From positions 1 through 52,319 of the forward strand of contig NZ_BMVB01000011.1 in NCBI RefSeq assembly GCF_014650495.1: a DNA stretch of 52,319 nt, given 5' to 3'. Of this stretch, positions 24,310 to 37,432 are shown piece after piece. Each line of letters opens with the position of its first letter. Position 1 is the stretch's first letter. The notes under the pieces were generated by a model, which saw nothing but the letters and a program-made list of their open reading frames with translations, made no database searches and had not been told where the DNA came from. The position numbers and the translations under genes are program-made. Source of the DNA: Streptomyces cinnamoneus (lineage in GTDB: Bacteria > Actinomycetota > Actinomycetes > Streptomycetales > Streptomycetaceae).

Positions 24310-24700
24310 TTCTTATGCGGGCTGTCGCATAACGCACGCGTTTCGGCGCGGTTTCAGGCCCTGAGTGGCCGGGCACAATCCGGAAGCGCAGCGGGCAACG
24401 CCGCCCGCGTCCCGCTCTCCCTTCCGGTGCGGCCGGGCCTGGTGATCCCACGGTTCCCGGAGTGCCTCAGCGCAGCGTCCGGCGACCATCCGGCAGCCAC
24501 CCGGCGACCGCGTGGTGTCCACATGGTGAAATGCGTCTTCCATATTCTGGAGAACGCTTCATCCTGTAGCTCACACCACTCGCATCACCCGCACCACTTG
24601 CATTACCTCTTCACCCGCACCACCTTCTTCAGCAGAGGGCCAGCGTCGTCCCTCGGCACATGCATCACGACATGACTGCCAAACGACGACGGGAGCGCCG
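24310..24700 (+). other. Long 5' region of gltB
   Basis: 391 bases without a conventional gene. The first half is ordinary GC-rich intergenic DNA. The second half, from about 24515, is richer in A/T and contains the candidate histidine-rich leader frame described separately. A possible -10 (TATTCT at 24543-24548) lies inside that frame, which would argue against its translation if it is the main promoter. Confidence 0.5.
24523..24675 (+). CDS. Possible histidine-rich leader peptide of gltB
   Basis: A 50-codon frame starting MVKCVFHILENASSCSS, then HHSHHPHHLHYLFTRTTFF, and ending 25 nt before gltB. Seven of ten consecutive codons are histidine. The arrangement resembles attenuation leaders, but glutamate synthase is not a histidine-pathway gene, the upstream ribosome binding site is weak, and the only downstream dyad seen is a 5-bp GAGGG/CCCTC stem. 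It could equally be an unstructured CAC-rich leader RNA with no translation. Confidence 0.3.
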   Translation: MVKCVFHILENASSCSSHHSHHPHHLHYLFTRTTFFSRGPASSLGTCITT

Positions 24701-29243
<4,543 letters not shown>

Positions 29244-29251
<8 letters not shown>

Positions 29252-30704
29252 CCCGAAGGGCTTTCTCACCACCGACCGCGAGGTCGCCCGCACCCGCCCC
29301 GTCGCCGAGCGCGTCCGCGACTGGAACGAGGTCTACGTCCCCGGCTCCCTGCTGCCGATCGTGACCAAGCAGGCGAGCCGCTGCATGGACTGCGGCATCC
29401 CGTTCTGCCACAACGGCTGTCCGCTCGGAAACCTCATCCCCGAGTGGAACGACTACGCCTACCGCGACGACTGGCAGGCCGCCGGCGAGCGGCTGCACGC
29501 CACCAACAACTTCCCCGAGTTCACCGGCCGCCTGTGCCCGGCACCCTGCGAGTCCGCCTGCGTGCTCGGCATCAACCAGCAGCCCGTCACCATCAAGAAC
29601 GTCGAAGTCACCATCATCGACAAGGCGTGGGAGGCAGGCGACGTCACCCCCCAGCCGCCCGAGCGGCTCTCCGGCAAGACCGTCGCCGTCATCGGCTCCG
29701 GCCCCGCCGGCCTCGCCGCCGCCCAGCAGCTGACCCGGGCCGGCCACACCGTCGCCGTCTACGAGCGCGCCGACCGCATCGGCGGCCTGCTGCGCTACGG
29801 CATCCCCGAGTTCAAGATGGAGAAGCGGCACATCAACCGCCGCATCGAGCAGATGCGCGCGGAGGGCACCAAGTTCCGCACCGAGGTGGAGATCGGCCGC
29901 GACATCGACGCCGCCAAGCTCCGCAAGCGCTACGACGCCGTCGTCATCGCCGCCGGCGCCACCACCTCCCGCGACCTGCCCGTGCCCGGCCGCGAGCTGG
30001 CGGGCATCCACTTCGCCATGGAGTACCTGCCCCTGGCCAACAAGGTGCAGGAGGGCGACCTCACGGTCTCCCCGATCAGCGCCGAGGGCAAGCACGTCGT
30101 CGTCATCGGCGGCGGCGACACCGGCGCCGACTGCGTCGGCACCGCCCACCGCCAGGGTGCCGCGTCCGTCACCCAGCTGGAGATCATGCCCAGGCCGGGG
30201 GAGCAGCGGAACGAGGGCCAGCCCTGGCCGACCTTCCCCATGCTCTACAAGGTCACCTCGGCGCACGAGGAGGGCGGCGAGCGGATCTACTCCGTCTCCA
30301 CCACCCACTTCGAGGGCGACGAGGACGGCAACGTCCAGTGGCTGCACCTCGTCGAGGTGGAGTTCACCGGCGGCAAGCTCACGCAGAAGCCCGGCACCGA
30401 GCGTCGCATCCCCGCCCAGCTCGTCACCCTCGCGATGGGTTTCACCGGCACCGACCGACAGAACGGTCTCGTCGAGCAGTTCGGCCTGGAGCTGGACGAG
30501 CGCGGCAACATCGCCCGCGACGCCGACTACGCCACCAACGTCCCCGGCGTGTTCGTCGCCGGTGACGCCGGCCGCGGCCAGTCGCTCATCGTCTGGGCCA
30601 TCGCCGAGGGCCGCTCCGCCGCCCGCGGCGTGGACCGCCACCTCACCGGGACCAGCACCCTGCCGGCCCCCGTCAGGCCGACGGACCGTGCCCTGAGCGT
30701 CTGA
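29244..30704 (+). CDS. gltD: Glutamate synthase small subunit
   Basis: 486 residues. Passes electrons from NADPH through FAD and iron-sulfur clusters to GltB. The N-terminal cysteine-rich domain has CMDCGIPFCHNGCPLGN and CPAPCESACVLG, the 4Fe-4S ligands. The FAD site is VIGSGPAGLAAAQQL, the NADPH site VIGGGDTGADCVG, and the C-terminal FAD contact is NVPGVFVAGDAGRGQSLIVWAIAEGR. The ATG lies 8 nt inside gltB, so the two subunits are translationally coupled. A hairpin that can serve both strands separates it from the convergent exopolysaccharide operon. Confidence 0.97.
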
Positions 30705-30737
30705 CACACCGGGCCGGTACACGGCCCGCCGCACACT

Positions 30738-30775
30738 CGGCGCCTGCCTCATCCCCGACCCCGAGGCAGGCGCCG
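30738..30775. terminator. Bidirectional terminator between gltD and the exopolysaccharide operon
   Basis: A 13-bp perfect stem (30738-30750 and 30763-30775) with a 12-nt loop, located between two convergent transcription units. Confidence 0.7.
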
Positions 30776-30791
30776 CCGTGCGCGGCGAAGG

Positions 30792-31460
30792 TCACTCGGC
30801 AGGACGCGCCGACATGTCGCTGAACACCACCCGGGCGTCCTCCGTGTACGCCCCGACGTTGCCCCGCAAGTACGGGCGCTCCTTGTCCTCGTAGGCCACC
30901 AGCCCGCGTCCGTCCACGCTCACCTCCATCCGCGCCCCGCGCTGCCCGACCCGGACGTCCGACCACTTGCCGACGGGGAACCGCTCCGAGCCGGTGGCCA
31001 GGAAGCGCTGCCCGCCGGGATAGGCGGGGTCGCGCTTGCCCAGCTCCCAGCCGTTGGGCTTGAGGGTGATGTAGTAGAAGTGCTCCGGGTCCATGTAGCC
31101 CCAGACCAGCCACGGCACCTCCCACGGATTGGGCTTGGGGGTGCGCAGCTGCGCCACCGTGCGCATCCGCGCCCGGTAGTCCACGTCCGCGTACTGCTGC
31201 GTGGAGACGACCAGCCCGGCGTGGGTCTCCTCCGGCACCTGGGAGGGCTTGGGGGAGAGGGCCAGGCCGTCGTGCCGGCCGATGTTCTCGCCGTGGCCGT
31301 CGAAGACCGACCGCCACGGCCCGTGGACCGATCCCTCGGCCCACGGCGTCGCCGGCTCTCCGTCCTCGTCCCCCCAGATGCCGCTCACGGCGAAGACGAT
31401 GCCCGCCACGACGGCGGCCGCGAACAGGGTGAGGGCGAGGAGCCGGTGAACTCTCGTCAT
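30792..31460 (-). CDS. Membrane-anchored LamG-like (DUF1080-type) protein
   Basis: 222 residues. One N-terminal transmembrane anchor or uncleaved signal (RLLALTLFAAAVVAGIVFAVSGIW) precedes an extracellular beta-rich domain. Motifs such as VPWLVWGYMDPEHFYYITLKPNGWELGKRD, RFPVGKWSDVRVGQRGARMEVSVDGRGLVAYED and GNVGAYTEDARVVFSDM are the pattern of concanavalin-like DUF1080 or LamG glycan-binding domains. No catalytic residues can be pointed to. Its ATG overlaps the wecB stop in ATGA, so it is the last gene of the GT2-epimerase operon and probably binds or tethers the polysaccharide at the cell surface. Confidence 0.75.
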   Translation of the reverse strand: MTRVHRLLALTLFAAAVVAGIVFAVSGIWGDEDGEPATPWAEGSVHGPWRSVFDGHGENIGRHDGLALSPKPSQVPEETHAGLVVSTQQYADVDYRARMRTVAQLRTPKPNPWEVPWLVWGYMDPEHFYYITLKPNGWELGKRDPAYPGGQRFLATGSERFPVGKWSDVRVGQRGARMEVSVDGRGLVAYEDKERPYLRGNVGAYTEDARVVFSDMSARPAE

Positions 31461-32650
31461 GCCGTCGAGTATGACCCCGGGCCGTCGGACGGGGAGACGA
31501 TCAGCGCATCCTGAGCGCCCGCGGCGTCGGCGTCGGCGCCGAAGTCCTCCGCCAGCTGGGCCACGATGCGCTCCGTGGCGAGCCCGTCCCCGAAGGGGTT
31601 GCCGGCCGTCGCCATGCGCTCGTACTCCTCCCGGTCGTCCAGCAGCTGCATGGCCGCGTCCAGGATGGCCTGCGGGTCCGTGCCGACCAGCCGGGCCGCG
31701 CCCGCATCGACGGCCTCGGGCCGTTCGGTGGTGGTCCGCAGGACCAGGGCCGGCTTGCCGAGGCTCGGGGCCTCCTCCTGGATGCCGCCGGAGTCGGTCA
31801 GCACCAGGTCGCAGCCGGCGAGCGTGGCGGAGAAGTCCACGTAGCCCAGCGGCTCGACGACGTGGATGTGCTCGTGGCCGGAGAGCTCGGGCAGCAGGGC
31901 CTCGCGGACGGCGGGGCTCTTGTGCAGCGGCAGCACGATCTCCACGTCGCCGCGGTCCGCGAGCCGGCGCAGGGCCTTGCCCATGGCCCGCATCTTGTCG
32001 CCCTGGTTCTCGCGGCGGTGCAGGGTGACCAGCACGCGGCGCAGGTCGCTGCGGAAGTGGTTGACGCCGGTGTTCTGTTCGAGGACCCACAGGAGGTTGT
32101 CGATGACGGTGTTGCCGGTGACGAACACCTCGGCGTCCGGCACCCCTTCGGCCGTCAGGTGCCCGGCCGCGCGGGGCGTGGGCGCGAAGTGCCAGCGGGT
32201 CATCCGGCCTATGAGGCGCCGGTTGAGCTCCTCGGGGAACGGGTTGTCCAGCACGCCCGTGCGCAGCCCCGCCTCCACGTGGGCCACGGGGATGTGCTCG
32301 TAGAAGGCGGCGAGGGCGCCGGTCAGCGCGGAGGTGGTGTCGCCCTGGACGACGACGACGTCGGGCCGCTCGGTACGGACGACCTCGCCCAGCCCGTCGA
32401 TGAGGCGGGCGGTCAGCGTGGACAGCTCCTGCCGGTCGCGCATGACGTCGAGTTCGACGCGGACCTCCACTTGGAGGAGCTCCAGCATCTGGTGGAGCAT
32501 CTCGCGGTGCTGGCCGGTGGTGACGACGATGGGCTCGAAGAGCGGTGAGGCCGCCATGGCGCGGGCGACGGGGGCGAGCTTGATGGCTTCGGGACGGGTG
32601 CCCAGGACGAGCATGGCGCGTACGGGCGTGGTGATGACGTTCGGAGACAT
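31457..32650 (-). CDS. wecB: UDP-N-acetylglucosamine 2-epimerase (non-hydrolysing)
   Basis: 397 residues. Interconverts UDP-GlcNAc and UDP-ManNAc in the cytoplasm. The family motifs are complete: LVLGTRPEAIKLAPV, TGQHREML, VVVQGDTTSALTGALAAFY, HVEAGLRTG, PFPEELNRRLIGRM, TLHRRENQG, and the C-terminal TDSGGIQEEAPSLGKPALVLRTTTERPEAVDAG substrate site. AGGGAGAA precedes the ATG. Being flanked by a processive glycosyltransferase and a surface glycan-binding protein, it probably supplies UDP-ManNAc, or balances the two sugars, for an exported polymer. Other copies in the genome could serve teichoic-type polymers. Confidence 0.95.
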   Translation of the reverse strand: MSPNVITTPVRAMLVLGTRPEAIKLAPVARAMAASPLFEPIVVTTGQHREMLHQMLELLQVEVRVELDVMRDRQELSTLTARLIDGLGEVVRTERPDVVVVQGDTTSALTGALAAFYEHIPVAHVEAGLRTGVLDNPFPEELNRRLIGRMTRWHFAPTPRAAGHLTAEGVPDAEVFVTGNTVIDNLLWVLEQNTGVNHFRSDLRRVLVTLHRRENQGDKMRAMGKALRRLADRGDVEIVLPLHKSPAVREALLPELSGHEHIHVVEPLGYVDFSATLAGCDLVLTDSGGIQEEAPSLGKPALVLRTTTERPEAVDAGAARLVGTDPQAILDAAMQLLDDREEYERMATAGNPFGDGLATERIVAQLAEDFGADADAAGAQDALIVSPSDGPGSYSTA

Positions 32651-32716
32651 GGTTCTCCCTTGGAGAGCATGCAGGGATGACGGTTGTGGTGTGCCGGTCC
32701 GCCGTGCTGCGCGGCG

Positions 32717-33970
32717 TCAGGTGCGCGCGGTCTTGAGCCAGGTCTGCTTGCCCGTGAGCATCCGCCACAGGCCCCACCATCCGGCGGCGAACCAGATGTA
32801 GCCGTAGAAGACGAAGACGTGGGACAGCAGGATCGCCCGGACGAGTCCGAGCCCTCGCTCGCGCCGTGAGTAGACCCAGCCGTAGGCGTACGCCGCGGTG
32901 AACGACAGGACGTACGGGCCGATGATCCACAGGGGCGAGATCAGGGCGTGCCCGGCCTGGACGGACCCGATGAGGGTGCCGGCCGTGGCGATGAGGAAGG
33001 ACAGCGGCAGCAGTGAGGTGAGCAGGATCAGCACGGGGCTGGAGAGGTGGTACAGCAGGTCCACGGCGGCCTTGGTGGGCACCTCGCGCAGGATGAGCGG
33101 GATCAGCCCGGCCGACTGCAGGTGGCCCTGGAACCAGCGGGAGCGCTGGCGCACCAGACGCTTGACGTCGAGCACGGCCTGCTGGGAGACCGCCGCGGTG
33201 GTGCAGTGCTGGTTGGTCCAGCCACGGGCGATGAGGCGCACCCCGAGGTCGAGGTCCTCGGTCAGGGAGTCGCTCCACGGCCCCCGGCCGTCCTCGCCAC
33301 CGAGGGTGTCCAGCGCGGACAGGCGCATGAACTGGCCGTTGCCGCCCATGCCGACGCTGCCGAAGTAGCGGCGGGCGGACTGGAAGATGTCGCCGTAGAT
33401 GACGAATTCCATGTCCTGGAGGCGGGCGAGCAGGCCCTTGTGGCGGTTGTACATCCGCACACCGACCTGGGTGGCGCCGGTGCGCGGGTCGTCGAAGTAG
33501 GGGTCGACGGCCTGGACGACGTGCGGGTCGAGCCGGCCGTCGGCGTCGACGACGCAGACGATGACGTCGGCCGGGTCCCGGCCGTCGAGGATGCCGGACT
33601 CGCGAAGGTGGCGGATGCCGTTGTTGAGTGCCGCCCCCTTGCCCTTGCGGGCGTCGGGCAGGTGCCGCTGCAGCAGCCGGACCCGGTCGGGGTCGGCGGC
33701 GCGGGCGATGGCGGCCGTGCGGTCGTCGGACGCGTCGTCGATGACCAGGGCCATGAAGTTCCCGGCGGGCAGAGAGGTGATGCGCGCCAGGCTCTCGGCG
33801 AGGACCTTCTCCTCGTTCAGGCAGGCGAGGAGGAAGACGTAGAGACGTTCCGTGCGTGGGCCGCGGTCGCGGCGGACGCGACGTCTGGAGAGGACGAAGA
33901 GGGTGCTGTTGTAACACCCCGCCATCACGATGATGGCAATGCTCGACCAGAGCAGGACTTCGGTGATCAT
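32717..33970 (-). CDS. Processive family 2 glycosyltransferase
   Basis: 417 residues. One N-terminal transmembrane helix (SSIAIIVMAGCYNSTLFVLSRR) leads to a cytoplasmic GT-A domain, then three or four C-terminal transmembrane helices. The D,D,D,QxxRW set of hyaluronan/PNAG/cellulose-type synthases is visible: VIDDASDDRT, CVVDADGRLDP, TEDLDLGVRL and RQRSRWFQGH. It would polymerise and export a sugar chain from a UDP-sugar. Its ATG overlaps the stop of the upstream 66-codon gene (ATGA). With wecB 66 nt downstream, the likely donor is UDP-GlcNAc or UDP-ManNAc. Confidence 0.92.
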   Translation of the reverse strand: MITEVLLWSSIAIIVMAGCYNSTLFVLSRRRVRRDRGPRTERLYVFLLACLNEEKVLAESLARITSLPAGNFMALVIDDASDDRTAAIARAADPDRVRLLQRHLPDARKGKGAALNNGIRHLRESGILDGRDPADVIVCVVDADGRLDPHVVQAVDPYFDDPRTGATQVGVRMYNRHKGLLARLQDMEFVIYGDIFQSARRYFGSVGMGGNGQFMRLSALDTLGGEDGRGPWSDSLTEDLDLGVRLIARGWTNQHCTTAAVSQQAVLDVKRLVRQRSRWFQGHLQSAGLIPLILREVPTKAAVDLLYHLSSPVLILLTSLLPLSFLIATAGTLIGSVQAGHALISPLWIIGPYVLSFTAAYAYGWVYSRRERGLGLVRAILLSHVFVFYGYIWFAAGWWGLWRMLTGKQTWLKTART

Positions 33971-34167
33971 GAACGGTCACCGGAGTTTCGGAGCACGTAC
34001 CAGAATTTGGCCGAAAGAAGAGCGGCGGCTATCGCGCAGTAGAGCAGGAATCCCGCTCCGGCCGCCTCCTGCAGTCCCCTGGCAAAGGGTATGCCCGGCA
34101 TAACTTCTGGGGCTGCCGTCAGTCCGGCCAAAGGCAGGACTGTCCCCAGAGCGGGTTTTCCGTACAT
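33967..34167 (-). CDS. Small membrane protein of the GT2 operon
   Basis: 66 residues, starting MYGKPALGTVLPLAGL. One or two hydrophobic segments are present, with the clear one at about 39-60 (GAGFLLYCAIAAALLSAKFWYVL), followed by a short polar tail. No family is recognised. A strong GGGGGGAA ribosome binding site precedes the ATG and the stop overlaps the glycosyltransferase start, so it is the first gene of that operon. By position and topology it could be an accessory subunit of the synthase, as PgaD is for PgaC, but no sequence similarity is claimed. Confidence 0.7.
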   Translation of the reverse strand: MYGKPALGTVLPLAGLTAAPEVMPGIPFARGLQEAAGAGFLLYCAIAAALLSAKFWYVLRNSGDRS

Positions 34168-34492
34168 GAGTTCCCCCCGGATTCCGCCTCGCTTGAGGCG
34201 TGCGCTGGGAAGGTATCAGACCGAGCGACCTGTTCCGTCCCGCATGGTGAGACTTGTTGAATCGGAAGAGTAAATTCTGTGTACCAACCGGTAGTTATGC
34301 CAGCTGGGGTCAGTTGTGTGACGCATGGGGTTGAAGGTCTACACCAATTAGGTTGTTATTTATTGAACGGTCCGGACCAGGGATGTCTATTGACACCCAC
34401 CCCAACGCCCCACAAGAATCGGCCAACTGTCGGGACTTGAACCCTCGGGGGACGGGACCGGCAACAGCTGGTTCAACCAGGGGGGAACAACA
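34168..34492. promoter_or_regulatory. Divergent regulatory region of the exopolysaccharide locus
   Basis: 325 bases, clearly AT-richer than the surroundings, between the two divergent operons. It contains a 10-bp palindrome GGTCCGGACC (34369-34378), a hyphenated palindrome (34468-34480, CTGGTT/AACCAG) just upstream of the rightward ribosome binding site, and the promoter listed separately. Confidence 0.6.
34390..34419 (+). promoter_or_regulatory. Vegetative-type promoter of the DUF2334 gene
   Basis: A perfect -35 TTGACA (34390-34395) and a -10-like AAGAAT (34414-34419) are separated by 18 bp. The transcript would have a leader of about 65 nt with a GGGGGGAA ribosome binding site. Confidence 0.55.
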
Positions 34493-36334
34493 ATGAAAAA
34501 TTCGCGAGGGAGAGCGGGGCTTTCCCGTCTCTCGCTCATCCTGTCCCTGATCGCCGCCCTGCTGGGCGGCGTCGCGCTTTCCACGGGGGCCGAGGCCGCG
34601 ATAGGCGGGGACGGCAAACCCCTGCCCTCGTACGGTCTCAAGGGGGTCGGTTCCGCTTCGCTCTCCGGAGCGAGCACCAATGACCTCAAGGGCTGGGTGT
34701 CCGCCCGGCTGAGCAACGACCGCAAGCGCCAGGCGCACAAGCTGACGGTCACTCCGGCGCCCGTCACCAAGGCCGCCCCCGCCGCCCCCGCCCAGGCCCT
34801 CGCGGCCCCGGCCGGCCCCGCGGCGCTCGTTCTCTACGACACCACCGGCCCCTACGGGCACCTCGGCGAGCTCTACGCCATGGCGATCGCCAACCTCGGC
34901 GGCCACTTCGGCACCGTGACGGCCAAGCCGGTATCCGCCTACACCGCGGGCATGGTGGAGCAGTACACCTCCACCTACTACGTCGGCTCGACGTACTACG
35001 GCGGCACCATCCCCGATGCCATCCCCGCCGCCTTCTACCAGGACGCGCTGAAGACCACGAAGCCCGTCACCTGGATCGGCGACAACATCTGGAACATGGC
35101 CAACACGGTCGGCATCGAGAACTTCAAGAAGAAGTACGGCTGGGACCCGACCAACTCCTTCTTCGAGACCAACGGCAACGTCGGCAACATCAACCAGGTC
35201 ACGTACAAGAACCAGACGCTGACCCGGAAGATCCCGGCCGGCTTCGACGGCGGTGTCCTGCACCCGGCGGTCGTCGACGGCCCCGACTACCCGGACATCA
35301 CGGAGCTCGCGCAGGCCAAGGACGCCAACAACGGAGCCACGCTCCCCTGGGCCTTCCGCTCCTCCAACCTCACCTACGTGGGCGAGATCCCCTTCACCTA
35401 CGTCTCCGAGGCCGACCGCGTCATCGTCTTCGAGGACCTGCTCTTCGACGGCCTGGCCCCCGCGACCGCCGAGCGCCACCGCGCGTTCGTCCGGCTGGAG
35501 GACATCAGCCCCGACGCCGACCCGGCGAAGCTGCGGGCGATGGCCGATTACCTCTACTCGCAGAAGATCCCCTACGGGATCAACGTCATCCCGGTCTACA
35601 CCGACCCCAAGGGCGCCTACAACAACGGCGTGGCGAAGACCGTCACCCTGGCCCAGGCCCCGCAGGTCGTCGACGCGCTCAAGTACATGCTCCAGCGCGG
35701 CGCCGTCCTGATGAACCACGGCTACACGCACCAGTACAAGAACGTCAACAACCCCTACACCGGGGTCACGGGCGACGACTTCGAGTTCTTCCGCGCCCAC
35801 GTCGACGCCGCCGACAGCGTCATCTACGACGGGCCGGTGGCCGAGGACTCCACCATCTGGGCGCAGTCCAGGGTGACGTCCGCCCTCGCCGCCTTCACGG
35901 CCGCGGGCCTGCCCAAGCCCACGCTGTGGACGACGCCGCACTACGCGGCCTCGGCCACCGACTACCGGGTCTTCGGCCAGAACTACACCGCCCGGCTGGA
36001 GCGTTCGCTGTACTTCGCCGGGACGCTCAGCGGCGGAACGGTGAACTCCAGCCGATACATCGGCCAGTTCTTCCCGTACGCGGTCAAGGACGTCTACGGT
36101 ACGACCGTGCTCCCCGAGAACATCGGCAACTACGAGCCCGTGCCGTACAACAACCACCCGGCGCGGCTGCCGGCCGACCTCATCGCCTCGGCCAAGGCCA
36201 ACCTGGCGGTGCGTGACGGCGTGGCCAGCTTCTTCTACCACCCGTACTACGACGTGGAGCCGCTGAAGCAGACGGTCGAAGGCATCCGTGCCCTCGGCTA
36301 CACCTTCGTGGCCCCCGCGGCTCTCACCCAGTGA
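34493..36334 (+). CDS. Secreted DUF2334 (polysaccharide deacetylase-like) protein
   Basis: 613 residues. Signal peptide at 1-35 (LSLILSLIAALLGGVALSTGAEA). Residues about 105-200 form a Rossmann-like segment beginning ALVLYDTTGPYGHLGELYAMAIANLGGHFG. From about 320 comes the DUF2334 NodB-like barrel, with VRLEDISPDADPAKLRAMADYLYSQKIPYGINVIPVYTD (acidic metal ligand), LMNHGYTHQY (histidine ligands), LWTTPHYAAS, and a closing FFYHPYYD. The fold is that of metal-dependent N- or O-deacetylases. It lies divergent from the GT2/epimerase operon and overlaps the GH113-like gene, suggesting that it modifies the exported polymer. Confidence 0.85.
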   Translation: MKNSRGRAGLSRLSLILSLIAALLGGVALSTGAEAAIGGDGKPLPSYGLKGVGSASLSGASTNDLKGWVSARLSNDRKRQAHKLTVTPAPVTKAAPAAPAQALAAPAGPAALVLYDTTGPYGHLGELYAMAIANLGGHFGTVTAKPVSAYTAGMVEQYTSTYYVGSTYYGGTIPDAIPAAFYQDALKTTKPVTWIGDNIWNMANTVGIENFKKKYGWDPTNSFFETNGNVGNINQVTYKNQTLTRKIPAGFDGGVLHPAVVDGPDYPDITELAQAKDANNGATLPWAFRSSNLTYVGEIPFTYVSEADRVIVFEDLLFDGLAPATAERHRAFVRLEDISPDADPAKLRAMADYLYSQKIPYGINVIPVYTDPKGAYNNGVAKTVTLAQAPQVVDALKYMLQRGAVLMNHGYTHQYKNVNNPYTGVTGDDFEFFRAHVDAADSVIYDGPVAEDSTIWAQSRVTSALAAFTAAGLPKPTLWTTPHYAASATDYRVFGQNYTARLERSLYFAGTLSGGTVNSSRYIGQFFPYAVKDVYGTTVLPENIGNYEPVPYNNHPARLPADLIASAKANLAVRDGVASFFYHPYYDVEPLKQTVEGIRALGYTFVAPAALTQ

Positions 36335-37389
36335 ACGCGATGAGGAGGACGGCCGCCGTGATGGCGGTGGCCGTCCTCTTCGTCGCCGGGTGCTCCTCGT
36401 CCGGCGACGACGACGATTCCGGGCCCACGACCGGTCCGAGCGGCCGGCCCGACGACAGGAAGGTGAGCGGGTTGCGCGGCTTCACGCTCCCCTCGTGGAA
36501 CACCGACGACTACAGCAGCAAGAAAGCCGGAACGTATCTGCGCCAGATCGCGGGCACCGGCGCCCGGTGGGTGACGTTCACCCCCACCTGGTACCAGGAC
36601 AAGGTCACCGACTCGGCCATGCGCACCACGGGCGAGACCGCCGGTGACGACAGCCTGCGCCACATCATCCGCCTCGCCCACGAGGCGGGGCTCAAGACCA
36701 TGGTCAAGCCGCACGTCGACCTGACCAAGGGCGGCGACCGCGCCGAGATCCGGCCCAAGGACCGGGACGCCTGGTTCGACGCGTACCGGCGCTTCATCAC
36801 CCACTACGCACGGCTGTCGGCCGACGCGGGCGTCGAGCAGTTCTCCGTCGGCACCGAGCTCGCGGGCACCTCGCAGGACGGCGAGCGCTGGGGGCGGACC
36901 ATCGCCGCGATCCGCGAACGCTACAAGGGCCCGCTGACCTACGCCGCCAACTACGACGAGTACCAGAAGATCCCCTTCTGGAAGGACCTCGACGTCATCG
37001 GCATCGACGCCTACTGGCCGCTGGCCGACAAGGCCACGACGGACCCCGCGCGGCTGCGGCAGGCATGGCAGCCGATCACGGAGGAACTGGCCGCTTTCTC
37101 GGAGCGACAGCACCGGAAGATCCTCTTCACCGAGGCCGGGTACGTCAGCCAGCGCGGTACGACGACGGCGCCCTTCTCCTGGACCGTCAGTAAGCGGGAC
37201 GGCGAGGAGGAACAGGCCGCGGCCTACGAGGCGTTGCTCGCCGCGTTCGACGGCAAGCCCTGGTGGGCGGGCGTGTGCTGGTGGATGTGGGACGACTGGC
37301 CGGACAGCGGCGAGACCGCCAAGCGCCTGGCGTACACGCCGCACGGCAAGCCCGCGGAGAAGGTGCTGCGCAAGTGGTGGGGCCGGTAG
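36331..37389 (+). CDS. GH113-like glycoside hydrolase lipoprotein
   Basis: 352 residues from GTG (or 349 from the ATG at 36340). The lipobox VAGC (cysteine about residue 21) predicts a lipid-anchored surface protein processed by Lgt. The TIM barrel matches the GH113/clan A pattern: WVTFTPTWYQDK, KTMVKPHVDL, FSVGTELAGTS (acid/base Glu), DVIGIDAYWPL, ILFTEAGYVSQRG (nucleophile Glu) and WMWDDW near the end. The known GH113 members are beta-mannanases; the substrate here may be the local amino-sugar polymer. The start codon overlaps the stop of the deacetylase gene, so the two are coupled. Confidence 0.85.
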   Translation: MNAMRRTAAVMAVAVLFVAGCSSSGDDDDSGPTTGPSGRPDDRKVSGLRGFTLPSWNTDDYSSKKAGTYLRQIAGTGARWVTFTPTWYQDKVTDSAMRTTGETAGDDSLRHIIRLAHEAGLKTMVKPHVDLTKGGDRAEIRPKDRDAWFDAYRRFITHYARLSADAGVEQFSVGTELAGTSQDGERWGRTIAAIRERYKGPLTYAANYDEYQKIPFWKDLDVIGIDAYWPLADKATTDPARLRQAWQPITEELAAFSERQHRKILFTEAGYVSQRGTTTAPFSWTVSKRDGEEEQAAAYEALLAAFDGKPWWAGVCWWMWDDWPDSGETAKRLAYTPHGKPAEKVLRKWWGR

Positions 37390-37432
37390 GCGCCGTCCGC
37401 CGCCGACGGCCGCGGCAGGCGCCGGCCGGCCG

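Noticed and set aside
34415..34460. tRNA-like T-arm on the minus strand (TTCAAGT loop)
   Set aside because: Only three base pairs of the T-stem form and no acceptor or anticodon stem can be found, so neither a tRNA nor a clear attachment-site remnant.
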